Shown here piece by piece: positions 24,362 through 31,341 of a DNA stretch of 32,869 bases (positions are counted from its first letter, which is position 1; every line of letters starts with the position of its first letter). Origin of the DNA: an uncultured Lachnobacterium sp. (lineage in GTDB: Bacteria > Bacillota > Clostridia > Lachnospirales > Lachnospiraceae). The notes beneath the pieces were generated by a model. It was given only the letters and a program-made list of their open reading frames with translations, had not been told where the DNA came from and did no database searches. Made by a program: the position numbers and the translations under genes. The DNA lies in NCBI GenBank assembly GCA_937889225.1, contig CALAST010000056.1, positions 1 through 32,869 of the forward strand, in the 5' to 3' direction.

Positions 24362-26155
24362 TTACATCACCTGTGCCATATACAAATTATAGTACGCTCC
24401 TTTTTTCTCCATAAGCTCCTTCGGTGTACCCGACTCTACAATACCGCCATCATCAATCACAAAAATGCGGTCTGCATTTTGAATCGTAGAAAGCCTATGT
24501 GCAATAACAAAACTCGTTCTATCTGCAAGAAGTGCCGCAATTCCTTCCTGCACCATCCGCTCAGTATGTGTGTCAATGCTTGAGGTTGCTTCATCCAATA
24601 TCAAAATCTTTGGCATAGAAATCATCGTTCTGGCAAAAGCAATTAACTGACGCTGTCCAATCGAAAGTCCTGCACCTCGTTCTTTCAACTCGGTATCATA
24701 GCCTTTTTCCATCTTCATAATAAAATCATGTGCATTTACCACTTTTGCAGCCGCTACCATTTCTTCTTCCGAAGCATCTAATTTTCCATACATGATATTT
24801 TCACGAATTGTCCCTTGAAAAATAAAATTATCTTGTGTCATCACACCCATCTGCCTGCGAAGGCTGTGAAGCGACACATCTTTTAATTCCAAACCATCAA
24901 TGCGAATCTTGCCCTTTTGAATGTCATAAAAACGGCTGATTAAATTCACAATCGTTGTCTTCCCTGCTCCGGTTGGACCAACAAGTGCAATCGTTTCACC
25001 TGGTTTTACCGTAAAACTTACGTTTTCCAATACTTTTGTTTCGCTTTCTGTTCCAACATCATAGGTAAAAGAAACCTGTTCAAATTCAACGCTTCCTTTC
25101 ATGTCCGAAAGTTCCACTGCCTGACTTTCATCTGCAATATCCGGCTTAGTATCTAAAATTTCAAAAATACGCTCCGCTGCGGAAATATTGGTTGTAAGCT
25201 GATTGTAAAAATTACTCAGATTCATAATCGGATTCCAAAACATATTAGAATAAGTACCAAATGAAACAAGCACACCCACAGTAATTTCCGGAAAACCAAT
25301 CCATTTTACACCTGCCAAATACATCATCATTGCTCCAATTCCCCAGCAAATATCTAACATCGGTCCAAACAAATCTGCCACACGACAAGCATCAATAAAG
25401 CTATCTCTATCTTCATTTGTTAATTTATCAAATGTCTGCTTCGTTTCCTCCTGTGCATGCAAACTCTGCACCACACGAATCCCTGCAATATCCTCATGGA
25501 TAAATGCATTCAGATTTGAGGACTTCTTTCTATGATTCTGCCATCTCTTATGTGACATCCCCTGAATTACAAAAACTGCTGCAATCATAAATGGAATGGT
25601 ACTAAGTGAAGCGAACGCAAGTCTCCAATCTTTCACAAACATAATCACAATCACACCAATCACCGTTATAAAATCCGGTATCAACGTTGTTACTGCATTC
25701 GACAGTACATTTTTCAAAGAATTTACATCTCCAATGACTCTTGCCAGAATTTTTCCGGTTGGTCTGCTGTCAAAAAAAGAAAATGACAGTTTTTGAATAT
25801 GCTCATATAGTTCTTTTCGAATGTCCATCAAAATCTGATTCGATATTTTTGACATCAGATACATTCGCACTTTTACCATAACAATGTATGTTAGATTTAA
25901 TACTACTGCAATTATCCCTACTTTTATAAGTCCCTGCATCATAGACGATTGATTTCCTTTTAACATATAATTATCAATCGCATATTCAATCAAAAGCGGG
26001 TTCACAAGACTAATGGATACTGTAATCAACATACAGACTAATACAACTACTACGCCTTTCATATGATGACGCAGATAAGAAAATAAACGCACAATTGTGT
26101 TCCATTTTCCTCGGCTTTTCATCTGCTCATCTTCACGAAATGAATTTACTGCCAT
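24362..26155 (-). CDS. ABC exporter, ATPase-permease half-transporter (catalytic-site subunit)
   Basis: A type IV ABC exporter half of 597 residues: six transmembrane helices (about 30-330) fused to a nucleotide-binding domain. Walker A GPTGAGKT is at 393-400, the signature is an altered LSIGQ (497-501), Walker B ILILDE is at 517-522 with the catalytic glutamate, and the switch His is in IAHRLS. With its neighbour it should form an asymmetric heterodimer like BmrC/BmrD or TM287/288, exporting drugs or lipids. The non-canonical signature here and the Asp in the partner's Walker B both belong to the same degenerate ATP site. Start ATG follows AAAGGAG and lies 4 bases after the partner's stop. 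Confidence 0.9.
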   Translation of the reverse strand: MAVNSFREDEQMKSRGKWNTIVRLFSYLRHHMKGVVVVLVCMLITVSISLVNPLLIEYAIDNYMLKGNQSSMMQGLIKVGIIAVVLNLTYIVMVKVRMYLMSKISNQILMDIRKELYEHIQKLSFSFFDSRPTGKILARVIGDVNSLKNVLSNAVTTLIPDFITVIGVIVIMFVKDWRLAFASLSTIPFMIAAVFVIQGMSHKRWQNHRKKSSNLNAFIHEDIAGIRVVQSLHAQEETKQTFDKLTNEDRDSFIDACRVADLFGPMLDICWGIGAMMMYLAGVKWIGFPEITVGVLVSFGTYSNMFWNPIMNLSNFYNQLTTNISAAERIFEILDTKPDIADESQAVELSDMKGSVEFEQVSFTYDVGTESETKVLENVSFTVKPGETIALVGPTGAGKTTIVNLISRFYDIQKGKIRIDGLELKDVSLHSLRRQMGVMTQDNFIFQGTIRENIMYGKLDASEEEMVAAAKVVNAHDFIMKMEKGYDTELKERGAGLSIGQRQLIAFARTMISMPKILILDEATSSIDTHTERMVQEGIAALLADRTSFVIAHRLSTIQNADRIFVIDDGGIVESGTPKELMEKKGAYYNLYMAQVM

Positions 26156-26159
26156 AAAT

Positions 26160-27881
26160 TCACGCTCCTTTCATCTGCCCATATTGCACCACATAAGTAT
26201 CATAATAAAGCCCTTTCTTTGCCAAAAGTTCCTCATGCGTACCACGTTCTGCAATTTTTCCATTCTCCAAATAGATAATCTCATCCGCATGACGTACCGC
26301 TGAAATACGATGAGCAATAATCATTTTTGTGGCATCTTTCATTTCTTTTAAATTTTTCTGAATTTCACGCTCTGTTTCCATATCTAATGCAGATGTAGAA
26401 TCATCCAATATCAAAATCGGACATTTTTTTGACACCGCACGGGCAATGCTGATACGTTGTTTTTGTCCACCCGAAAGACCTACGCCTCGCTCTCCGATAA
26501 TTGTTTCATATTGGTGTTCCAACTTATCAATAAAACCATTTGCCTTCGCAAACTTAGAGGCAAGTTCCATATCCTTTTGTAACATCACGTCCCGTTTTCC
26601 CATTTTTATGTTCTCTGCAATCGTATCCGAAAACAAAAATACATCCTGCATGACAACTGCCATGCTTTTGCGAAGCTGTGAAAAACCAAGTTCCTTTATA
26701 TTTTTTCCTTCCAAATAAATAGCTCCTTGTGTTGGGTCAAAGAATCTCTCCAACAATGTAATCATTGTTGACTTTCCGGAACCTGTTGCACCCATAATAC
26801 CAAGTGTTTTTCCGGCTGGAACGTGAAAGGAAATATCCTCTAAAATTGTTTTTCCATCCACTTCAAACGACACATTTTCGAATCGAATATCTCCTTTTAC
26901 TTCCTCTAAAAGTATCGGATTTTCCGGCTCTTTCAAATTTGCTGTTTCCTTACAAATTTTGTCAATCTTCTTTTTCGAAGCAAATGCACTTGAAATATCA
27001 TTTGCAAGCCATCCAATCATCTGCATCGGCCATGTACAGTTACGGCTATATTCCACGTAAGCAACAAGTGAACCAATATCCATCTGTTCTCTTACTACCA
27101 ACATGCCACCACAAATAGCAGTCGCCACCGGAAGCATCACGCCTACAAACTGAAAAAACGGATAGTATCGCACCATCGTCTTTGCCTGCTGCATATTTAA
27201 CTCATAATATTTGCTATTGTGAGACAAAAACTTCTTTATTTCATATTCTTCTCTGGCAAATGCTTTTACTGTTCTTACACCTGCCAAATTTTCCTCTGCG
27301 ACTGTTGTAAGTAGTGCATTTTCTTCACTAATTTCCTCATATACCTTATCCAGCTTCTTTTCCATAATAATCGCCACAGCAGCACTTGCAGCCATAAACA
27401 AAATAGGAATTATCGTAAGATAAGGACTTAAATTAAACATACAATAAATCACGCTGACAACATGCACCACTACCTCTATTGTAAGCATCCCAAGATATCC
27501 CAACGCACCCCAGATTTTATCCACATCATCCTTAATACGTGCCATCAGTTCTCCTGTATTGGTATTGTCAAAATAATCAATGGATAACCCTTGAATATGA
27601 GCAAATAAATCCTTTCGCATTTCACCACCAATACGAGCACCATTTTTATCAAATGTGAATTCCTTCATGTAACCAAACACACATCTTCCCACTCCGCACA
27701 TGGCAATTGCAAACAATAGCATTGGAAGCGGATCTAAATCCCCATTTACAAACACCTCATTTACTATGATTTTTGTAATCTGCGGATAAAGCATATCCAG
27801 TCCAATTGCCAAAAACATACTGATAATCGCCAGCAGATATGCCGACCAATATTTTAATACATATGTATGAAGTTTTTTCAT
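26160..27881 (-). CDS. ABC exporter, ATPase-permease half-transporter (degenerate-site subunit)
   Basis: A 573-residue half-transporter with six membrane helices then the ATPase domain: Walker A GATGSGKS, canonical signature LSGGQ (469-473), Walker B ILILDD (489-494) and IAHRIS. The residue after the Walker B aspartate, normally the catalytic Glu, is Asp494, the hallmark of the degenerate site in heterodimeric exporters. ATG 27881 was chosen because AAGGGAGGG lies just upstream; the longer frame (to 27950) has no ribosome site. It is the first gene of the pair. An unusually long leader (to about 28510) with a candidate attenuator lies upstream. Confidence 0.9.
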   Translation of the reverse strand: MKKLHTYVLKYWSAYLLAIISMFLAIGLDMLYPQITKIIVNEVFVNGDLDPLPMLLFAIAMCGVGRCVFGYMKEFTFDKNGARIGGEMRKDLFAHIQGLSIDYFDNTNTGELMARIKDDVDKIWGALGYLGMLTIEVVVHVVSVIYCMFNLSPYLTIIPILFMAASAAVAIIMEKKLDKVYEEISEENALLTTVAEENLAGVRTVKAFAREEYEIKKFLSHNSKYYELNMQQAKTMVRYYPFFQFVGVMLPVATAICGGMLVVREQMDIGSLVAYVEYSRNCTWPMQMIGWLANDISSAFASKKKIDKICKETANLKEPENPILLEEVKGDIRFENVSFEVDGKTILEDISFHVPAGKTLGIMGATGSGKSTMITLLERFFDPTQGAIYLEGKNIKELGFSQLRKSMAVVMQDVFLFSDTIAENIKMGKRDVMLQKDMELASKFAKANGFIDKLEHQYETIIGERGVGLSGGQKQRISIARAVSKKCPILILDDSTSALDMETEREIQKNLKEMKDATKMIIAHRISAVRHADEIIYLENGKIAERGTHEELLAKKGLYYDTYVVQYGQMKGA

Positions 27882-28292
27882 TACACCCTCCCTTAAAGCC
27901 TTTTTTGATGTTGTAGCATATTGTCTTTTACAAAACCTCTTTTCCAGCAAACATTACTAACTATAGAGCAAAATCTTTGCTCAGAATCTATGAAACTATT
28001 TTCCAGAATATCCTATTCCATAAATACCGTTTCTTACCAATACTGTTTGCTTTGAATACTATTTCTTACGAACATGAATCATTGCAGCTAAGCAAATGCT
28101 AACTTTCAAATTCCCTTAATAAGAAAACCTTTCCTTCCTAACATAAAGTACTATGGTGAAACAAACAATCAACGACACAGGATGTTAATTCATTTGCCTA
28201 CACTCCGTATTTGCTTTCTGAAAATAAGGAAATCAGCCATAAACCACATGCCCACAAGGACACTTTTCACTTAATAGAAGTTCTCTGCCAAA
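27882..28292 (-). other. Long leader region between attenuator and exporter genes
   Basis: About 410 bases without a convincing gene. Seen on the minus strand: a perfect 7-bp hairpin GAGCAAA/TTTGCTC (27966-27982); two direct copies of GTAAGAAA-NN-GTATT spaced about 32 bases (near 28030-28080); and a minimal ATG-AAT-TAA frame at 28185-28193 with GGAG at 28203-28206. A later promoter for the exporter genes may exist here, but I found no consensus pair. Confidence 0.45.
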
Positions 28293-28322
28293 TAAAAAAG
28301 ACCCAGGTCAATTACCTGAGTC
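28293..28322 (-). terminator. Intrinsic terminator of the exporter leader
   Basis: On the minus strand GACTCAGGT (28314-28322) and ACCTGGGTC (28300-28308) form a 9-bp stem with one G-U pair and a 5-nt loop. It is followed at once by six U residues (28294-28299). The 5' arm can also pair with the upstream short reading frame. Confidence 0.8.
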
Positions 28323-28490
28323 TACATCTCTTTTGATATGCAAAAAATACATTCCATCCCTGATTCAGTTTTAAAAATAGAAAAATTCTATGCGAAAAAG
28401 AATCAGCTCTGCAAAGACACCGAGGTAATTTTATGATTCATATAAAATTGCATATTATTAAATCTAGCTTTAAACATTATTTTTACCTCG
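28310..28490 (-). promoter_or_regulatory. Candidate ribosome-mediated transcription attenuator
   Basis: Four segments can be drawn on the minus-strand RNA. Segment 1 CGAGGTAA (28483-28490) is the ribosome site of the short frame. Segment 2 (A)ATTACCTCG (28421-28430) is inside that frame. Segment 3 AGGTAATT (28310-28317) is the terminator's 5' side. Segment 4 is the terminator's 3' arm. Pairing 1:2 is 8 bp perfect. Pairing 2:3 is 8 bp perfect plus three more pairs after one mismatch. Pairing 3:4 is the terminator. A ribosome stalled at the start of the frame would cover segment 1, free segment 2 to pair with 3, and block termination. Function is inference from the pairing. Confidence 0.6.
28403..28477 (-). 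CDS. Candidate leader peptide, 24 residues
   Basis: ATG (28475-28477) to TGA (28403-28405) encodes MFKARFNNMQFYMNHKITSV followed by SLQS. GCGAGG sits eight bases before the ATG, and a promoter-like TTGACA lies 65 bases upstream. The peptide is too short and polar to be a membrane or toxin peptide of a type I know. Its position inside alternative RNA pairings suggests it is translated for regulation. It could instead be a chance frame in a small RNA. Confidence 0.5.
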   Translation of the reverse strand: MFKARFNNMQFYMNHKITSVSLQS

Positions 28491-28516
28491 CTTTCTTTTT
28501 TATTTGCTACTAAATA

Positions 28517-28547
28517 ATAGTAAAGCACTTTTACCAGTTATTGTCAA
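28517..28547 (-). promoter_or_regulatory. Promoter of the exporter leader
   Basis: On the minus strand a perfect TTGACA (28542-28547) is followed by TACTAT (28517-28522) with a long 19-base spacing. The leader would start near 28510 and reach the terminator after about 215 nt. It faces away from the spore-protein gene. Confidence 0.5.
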
Positions 28548-28612
28548 TGATATTTTACACATATTTTTTTTCATTTTGCCAACACTATACTTTGTAAGGA
28601 GGTGAACATCAC

Positions 28613-28804
28613 ATGAGCAGAAACAACAATTCAAACTCAAACAACTCTGACGCTATGGAACGTTTTAAACAGGAATGTGCAAACGAAGTAGGTGTACAGC
28701 TTAAAAACGGTTATAATGGAGACTTAACTTCTAAAGAAGCCGGTTCTATCGGTGGCGAAATGGTTAAGAAAATGATTAAAAGCCAGACAGAACAGATGAA
28801 ATAA
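28613..28804 (+). CDS. Small acid-soluble spore protein, alpha/beta type
   Basis: A 63-residue DNA-binding protein that coats spore DNA and protects it from UV and chemical damage. The family core is clear: ANEVGVQLKNGYNGDLTSKEAGSIGG split at residues 23-48, then MVKKMI (50-55). An Asn/Ser-rich N-terminus precedes it. The germination protease site region reads ECANEVG where the usual sequence is E-I/V/F-A-S-E, so a Cys replaces the hydrophobic residue at 22. The ribosome site AAGGAGGTGA (28596-28605) is a perfect match to the 16S tail, 7 bases before the ATG. A sigma-G promoter is expected, but I could not identify one with confidence. It is monocistronic. Confidence 0.93.
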   Translation: MSRNNNSNSNNSDAMERFKQECANEVGVQLKNGYNGDLTSKEAGSIGGEMVKKMIKSQTEQMK

Positions 28805-28932
28805 GTAATTGATAAGTAATTGATGCGGCATAAATGAAACTTAGCATTTTTCGAGACTTTATAAGAACTGAAATTAACTTCGTTTCATAGCAAATACGCA
28901 AGTGCTTATAAAAATCACAAAATTCATCATAA

Positions 28933-28988
28933 AAATAAAAGCTATTGCATAACACAGAACGATTTCTGTCATGTAATAGCTTTTATTT
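28933..28988. terminator. Long bidirectional terminator between spore-protein and DJ-1 genes
   Basis: AAATAAAAGCTATT (28933-28946) pairs with AATAGCTTTTATTT (28975-28988). Inside it, CAT pairs with ATG and ACAGA with TCTGT, giving about 22 pairs in all. A/T-rich flanks give U-tails in both directions, so it can end the spore-protein mRNA (130 nt after its stop) and the convergent DJ-1 transcript. Confidence 0.8.
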
Positions 28989-29050
28989 ATTAAATTCTTC
29001 TTCTCTTAAACTTGATTTTAATTTCTATATTTTCTACTTAATTCCTATGT

Positions 29051-29123
29051 AAAGCGGACACTCGCAATCCACTTTCGCTACTTGTTCGTGAACGCAGGCA
29101 ACTTCGTTGCTTATCTGCGTTCA
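29051..29123. repeat. Structured repeat family, copy 2 (empty form)
   Basis: AAAGCGGA (29051-29058) pairs with TCCACTTT (29068-29075) with one mismatch. Then come TCGCTACTTG and the outer stem TGAACGCAG (29089-29097) / CTGCGTTCA (29115-29123). The inner hairpin is GCAAC-TTC-GTTGC (29098-29110). Here the outer stem closes only 17 bases, with none of the nested module found in copies 1 and 3. It lies just beyond the stop of the DJ-1 gene. Confidence 0.8.
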
Positions 29124-29133
29124 AATCAATTTA

Positions 29134-29685
29134 CTACTTGTTCATAACCAGCGAATGTTCTAATTCTGTTACTTTTTCATCTCCCATGAAATAACGTACA
29201 ATTTCAAGTGCAAATGCGATTGCGGTTGCCATGCTGCGACTTGTGATAATATTTCCATCCACTACCACACAATCTTTCTTCGCCTCAGCACCAAGCAGTT
29301 TCTCCTCAAATCCCGGATAGCATGTCGCAGCTTTCCCTTGCAAAAGTCCTGCTTCTCCCAAAACACTTGGAGCTGCACAAATCGCAGAAACTAATTTTCC
29401 TGCCTCTGCAAATTTACGAATTATTTCTTGCACACATGCTGACTCACCTAAATGAATCGTTCCCGGCATTCCTCCCGGAAGCACAATTCCATCTAAACTG
29501 TCAAAATCTACATCTTTTGCAGTCACTTCCGCCTGAAAAAGAATATTATGTGCTCCTTTTATCTGTAACTCATCTGAAATTGAAATCATAACCACTTCAA
29601 TTCCAGCCCTTCTTGCCACATCTACAACAGTTAATGCCTCAATTTCTTCACAACCATTTGCTAAAAAAATTCCTATTTTATTCAT
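29134..29685 (-). CDS. DJ-1/PfpI family protein (YajL/ThiJ-like)
   Basis: A 183-residue class I glutamine-amidotransferase-like protein of the DJ-1/YajL group, linked to protein or nucleotide deglycation and oxidative-stress protection; the exact activity is debated in the family. The nucleophile elbow Cys103 is in AICAAPSVL, the supporting Glu is in GCEEIEA (13-14), and LPGGMPG (69-75) marks the oxyanion region. ATG 29685 was chosen, with AAAGGA about 10 bases upstream; the longer frame to 29760 has no ribosome site and makes an atypical N-terminus. It is flanked on both sides by copies of the structured repeat, suggesting that the gene segment may have moved or been rearranged. Confidence 0.9.
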   Translation of the reverse strand: MNKIGIFLANGCEEIEALTVVDVARRAGIEVVMISISDELQIKGAHNILFQAEVTAKDVDFDSLDGIVLPGGMPGTIHLGESACVQEIIRKFAEAGKLVSAICAAPSVLGEAGLLQGKAATCYPGFEEKLLGAEAKKDCVVVDGNIITSRSMATAIAFALEIVRYFMGDEKVTELEHSLVMNK

Positions 29686-29768
29686 TTTTATCATATCCTT
29701 TCTTAAATCATATTTTTTTGCTATTCGTCTTTCTATACTTTCATTGCAATACACATGCACTTCTCTTT

Positions 29769-30002
29769 GTCAAGCGGATATTCGCAATCCGCTATCGCTA
29801 CTTGCTCATAACCGAATAACCGCTTTGCGGTTTGTCAGATGGAGCTTGAAATCTCCACCTGACACAAGATAATGTGAACACTTAGTAAGCACAAACGAAG
29901 TGTAGTGCGAACTTAGTGAGAACATATGCCTGTGGCAAACTCCCCCTACCCACCACTTAGTGCTCTACGCACTTGAAGTGGAGGATTTTCTTGATTCGGT
30001 TA
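29769..30002. repeat. Structured repeat family, copy 3 (filled form, diverged outer stem)
   Basis: AGCGGA (29773-29778) / TCCGCT (29788-29793) form the first hairpin. The outer stem is TAACCGAAT (29809-29817) / ATTCGGTTA (29994-30002), different in sequence from copies 1 and 2 yet fully paired. AACCGC-TTT-GCGGTT (29818-29832) replaces the small inner hairpin. TGTCAGATGGAG (29833-29844) / CTCCACCTGACA (29853-29864) pairs with one mismatch. Together with 28989-29133 and the promoter region to 30193, this accounts for the long gene-poor stretch around DJ-1. Confidence 0.8.
29833..29990. mobile_element. Candidate non-autonomous IS200/IS605-like module
   Basis: The module inside copy 3 starts with the GTCAGATGGAG hairpin. 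It ends with CCACTTAGTGC-TCTAC-GCACT-TG-AAGTGG (29953-29981), an 11-bp bulged hairpin after CCCCCTACCCA. Copy 1 contains a shorter version with the same two end hairpins. Subterminal imperfect hairpins without terminal inverted repeats or target duplication are the style of IS200/IS605 elements. No TnpA or TnpB remains are present. The family assignment is inference from hairpin shape and remembered motifs. Confidence 0.45.
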
Positions 30003-30008
30003 AAATTA

Positions 30009-30037
30009 TTTACTCCTATTCAAAAATCTGTTATGCT
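30009..30037 (+). promoter_or_regulatory. Possible promoter of the CYTH gene
   Basis: TTTACT (30009-30014) and TATGCT (30032-30037) are 17 bases apart. The leader of about 150 nt to ATG 30194 contains GTATAGCT (30047-30054), complementary to AGCTATAC (30148-30155). I see no gene in this leader; a 45-codon in-frame extension lacks a ribosome site. Confidence 0.4.
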
Positions 30038-30193
30038 ATTTTTATTGTATAGCTTTTTATGCCACTTCAAAATATTTTTAACGCAATTGCCAAACAAAGA
30101 TTCACAATTCGCTTTGCAATTCCGGTAAAGCATTCAAAACAGCTTTCAGCTATACATATTATAAACATAGATTTCAGGAAAGGAAAACACGCT

Positions 30194-30643
30194 ATGGAAA
30201 TTGAACGCAAATATCTTGTAAAATACTTACCTGCTAATTTAGAAAAGTATCCTTGCAAACAAATCGCACAAGGCTATCTAAACACCAATCCCGTTCTTCG
30301 CATCCGAAAAAGCAATGATGACTATTTTTTCACTTACAAAGGACAAGGGCTTATGACTCGTGAAGAACACGAATTTCCTATCCCACAAGAAACCTTTGAA
30401 CATCTGCTTCCAAAAATTGATGGCATCCTTATTGAAAAAAAACGCTATCTTATTCCACTAGCTGAAAATCTGACTGCGGAATTGGATATCTTTCAAGGAA
30501 AACTTACTCCGCTGCGTTTAATCGAAGTTGAATTTGCCTCCGAAGAACAGGCAAATGCATTTTTGCCACCGGATTGGTTTGGGGATGATGTTACGCATTC
30601 CGGCAAATATCATAATAGCAACTTGAGCAAGACTGCACCCTAA
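30194..30643 (+). CDS. CYTH domain protein (triphosphate tunnel metalloenzyme)
   Basis: A 149-residue member of the CyaB-thiamine triphosphatase superfamily, whose eight-stranded tunnel binds and hydrolyses triphosphate groups using magnesium or manganese. The signature E-x-E-x-K is at the very start (MEIERKYLV). Later conserved basic and acidic strands follow: LRIRKSNDDYFFTYKGQG, KKRYLIP, AELDIFQGKL and LIEVEFASEEQA. ATG 30194 is chosen because of the signature's position and GAAAGGAAAA upstream. Bacterial members are often inorganic triphosphatases; substrate is inference. Its last codons lie inside a terminator hairpin shared with the convergent DUF1653 gene. Confidence 0.88.
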   Translation: MEIERKYLVKYLPANLEKYPCKQIAQGYLNTNPVLRIRKSNDDYFFTYKGQGLMTREEHEFPIPQETFEHLLPKIDGILIEKKRYLIPLAENLTAELDIFQGKLTPLRLIEVEFASEEQANAFLPPDWFGDDVTHSGKYHNSNLSKTAP

Positions 30644-30653
30644 CGCAGTCTTG
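30628..30653. terminator. Terminator hairpin embedded in two convergent gene ends
   Basis: CAAGACTGC (30628-30636) and GCAGTCTTG (30645-30653) form a perfect 9-bp stem. The 8-base loop contains both stop codons (TAA 30641-30643 plus strand, TAG 30640-30642 read on minus). The U-tail on the plus strand is weak (TATTTTG). Confidence 0.65.
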
Positions 30654-31341
30654 TATTTTGTTCATATCGCTGTTTTGTTTGAATTGCATGCTTCAAATCA
30701 TCGTAACGTTTTGTAAGATTGCCATCTTCTATTACAATATCCATAACAACTGCCATATTGTCAATCATGGTATCTGTAATATCATCTCGAAGACTGGATA
30801 AAATTTTATAGCGTTCTTCCAAATCATCTGTATCAAAAAATGCCATCATTTTTTCTTCTGTACTCATATTTTTTATCCTATCTTTTGAAGATGAATTTTC
30901 CGCTATGTTCCTATTTTTCGTATTTTCTTGTCTATTTAAAGACAGACTTTCTACCTTATTTATGTTTCTATTGATATTGTCCTTTTTGATAAAAGATTCT
31001 GTTGTCTGAAAACTGCTTGTTTCTATTGGTCTTTGAACACTTTCTTTCTGCTGTTTTTCTACATTCTCCACTTTATAAACTGTTTTCTCACAAACTGCTT
31101 CTGTTTCACAGCTTGTTCTGCGTTCAAACCGATATTTCTGCTTTACATTTGGATATTTTTCATGGTCTACTTCACTTACAAACATCTCCAACGGTCTTGC
31201 ATAACATTTGTAGTCTCCATAAAGTGCTTGATAAATAACCAGTTCTTCTCCTGTTTCAGAATGTTTTGCTATTGTTATAATCTGATACAACTTATCCTTA
31301 AAGTGTCTGTAAATTTCTCCGCTGCTTGGTCTGCGATTCAT
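30640..31341 (-). CDS. DUF1653 domain protein with disordered middle
   Basis: A 233-residue protein. Residues 1-75 are a DUF1653 domain (SGEIYRHFKDKLYQII ... YQALYGDYKCYARPLEMF), a small SH3-like fold of unknown role often seen alone as a ~75-residue protein. Residues about 76-165 are polar, Lys/Asn/Glu/Ser-rich and probably disordered. The C-terminal ~65 residues (MSTEEKMMAFFDTDDLEERYKILSSL) are helical. The four-base overlap of stops with the CYTH gene and the hairpin there are notable. Upstream are two unrecognised genes on the same strand. Confidence 0.78.
   Translation of the reverse strand: MNRRPSSGEIYRHFKDKLYQIITIAKHSETGEELVIYQALYGDYKCYARPLEMFVSEVDHEKYPNVKQKYRFERRTSCETEAVCEKTVYKVENVEKQQKESVQRPIETSSFQTTESFIKKDNINRNINKVESLSLNRQENTKNRNIAENSSSKDRIKNMSTEEKMMAFFDTDDLEERYKILSSLRDDITDTMIDNMAVVMDIVIEDGNLTKRYDDLKHAIQTKQRYEQNTRLR

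Noticed and set aside
24011..24583. 190-codon open frame on the plus strand over the GNAT start and ABC exporter end
   Set aside because: Runs through the structured repeat and the antisense of two clear genes; no ribosome site or recognisable domain.
28861..29133. Possible CRISPR-like or tandem repeat array around 28.8-29.1 kb
   Set aside because: Only a two-fold TAATTGAT repeat and one long terminator hairpin are seen; no regular repeat-spacer pattern and no cas genes.
30059..30193. 45-codon N-terminal extension of the CYTH gene
   Set aside because: No ribosome site before 30059, and the family signature E-x-E-x-K should sit at the protein's start, which fits ATG 30194.
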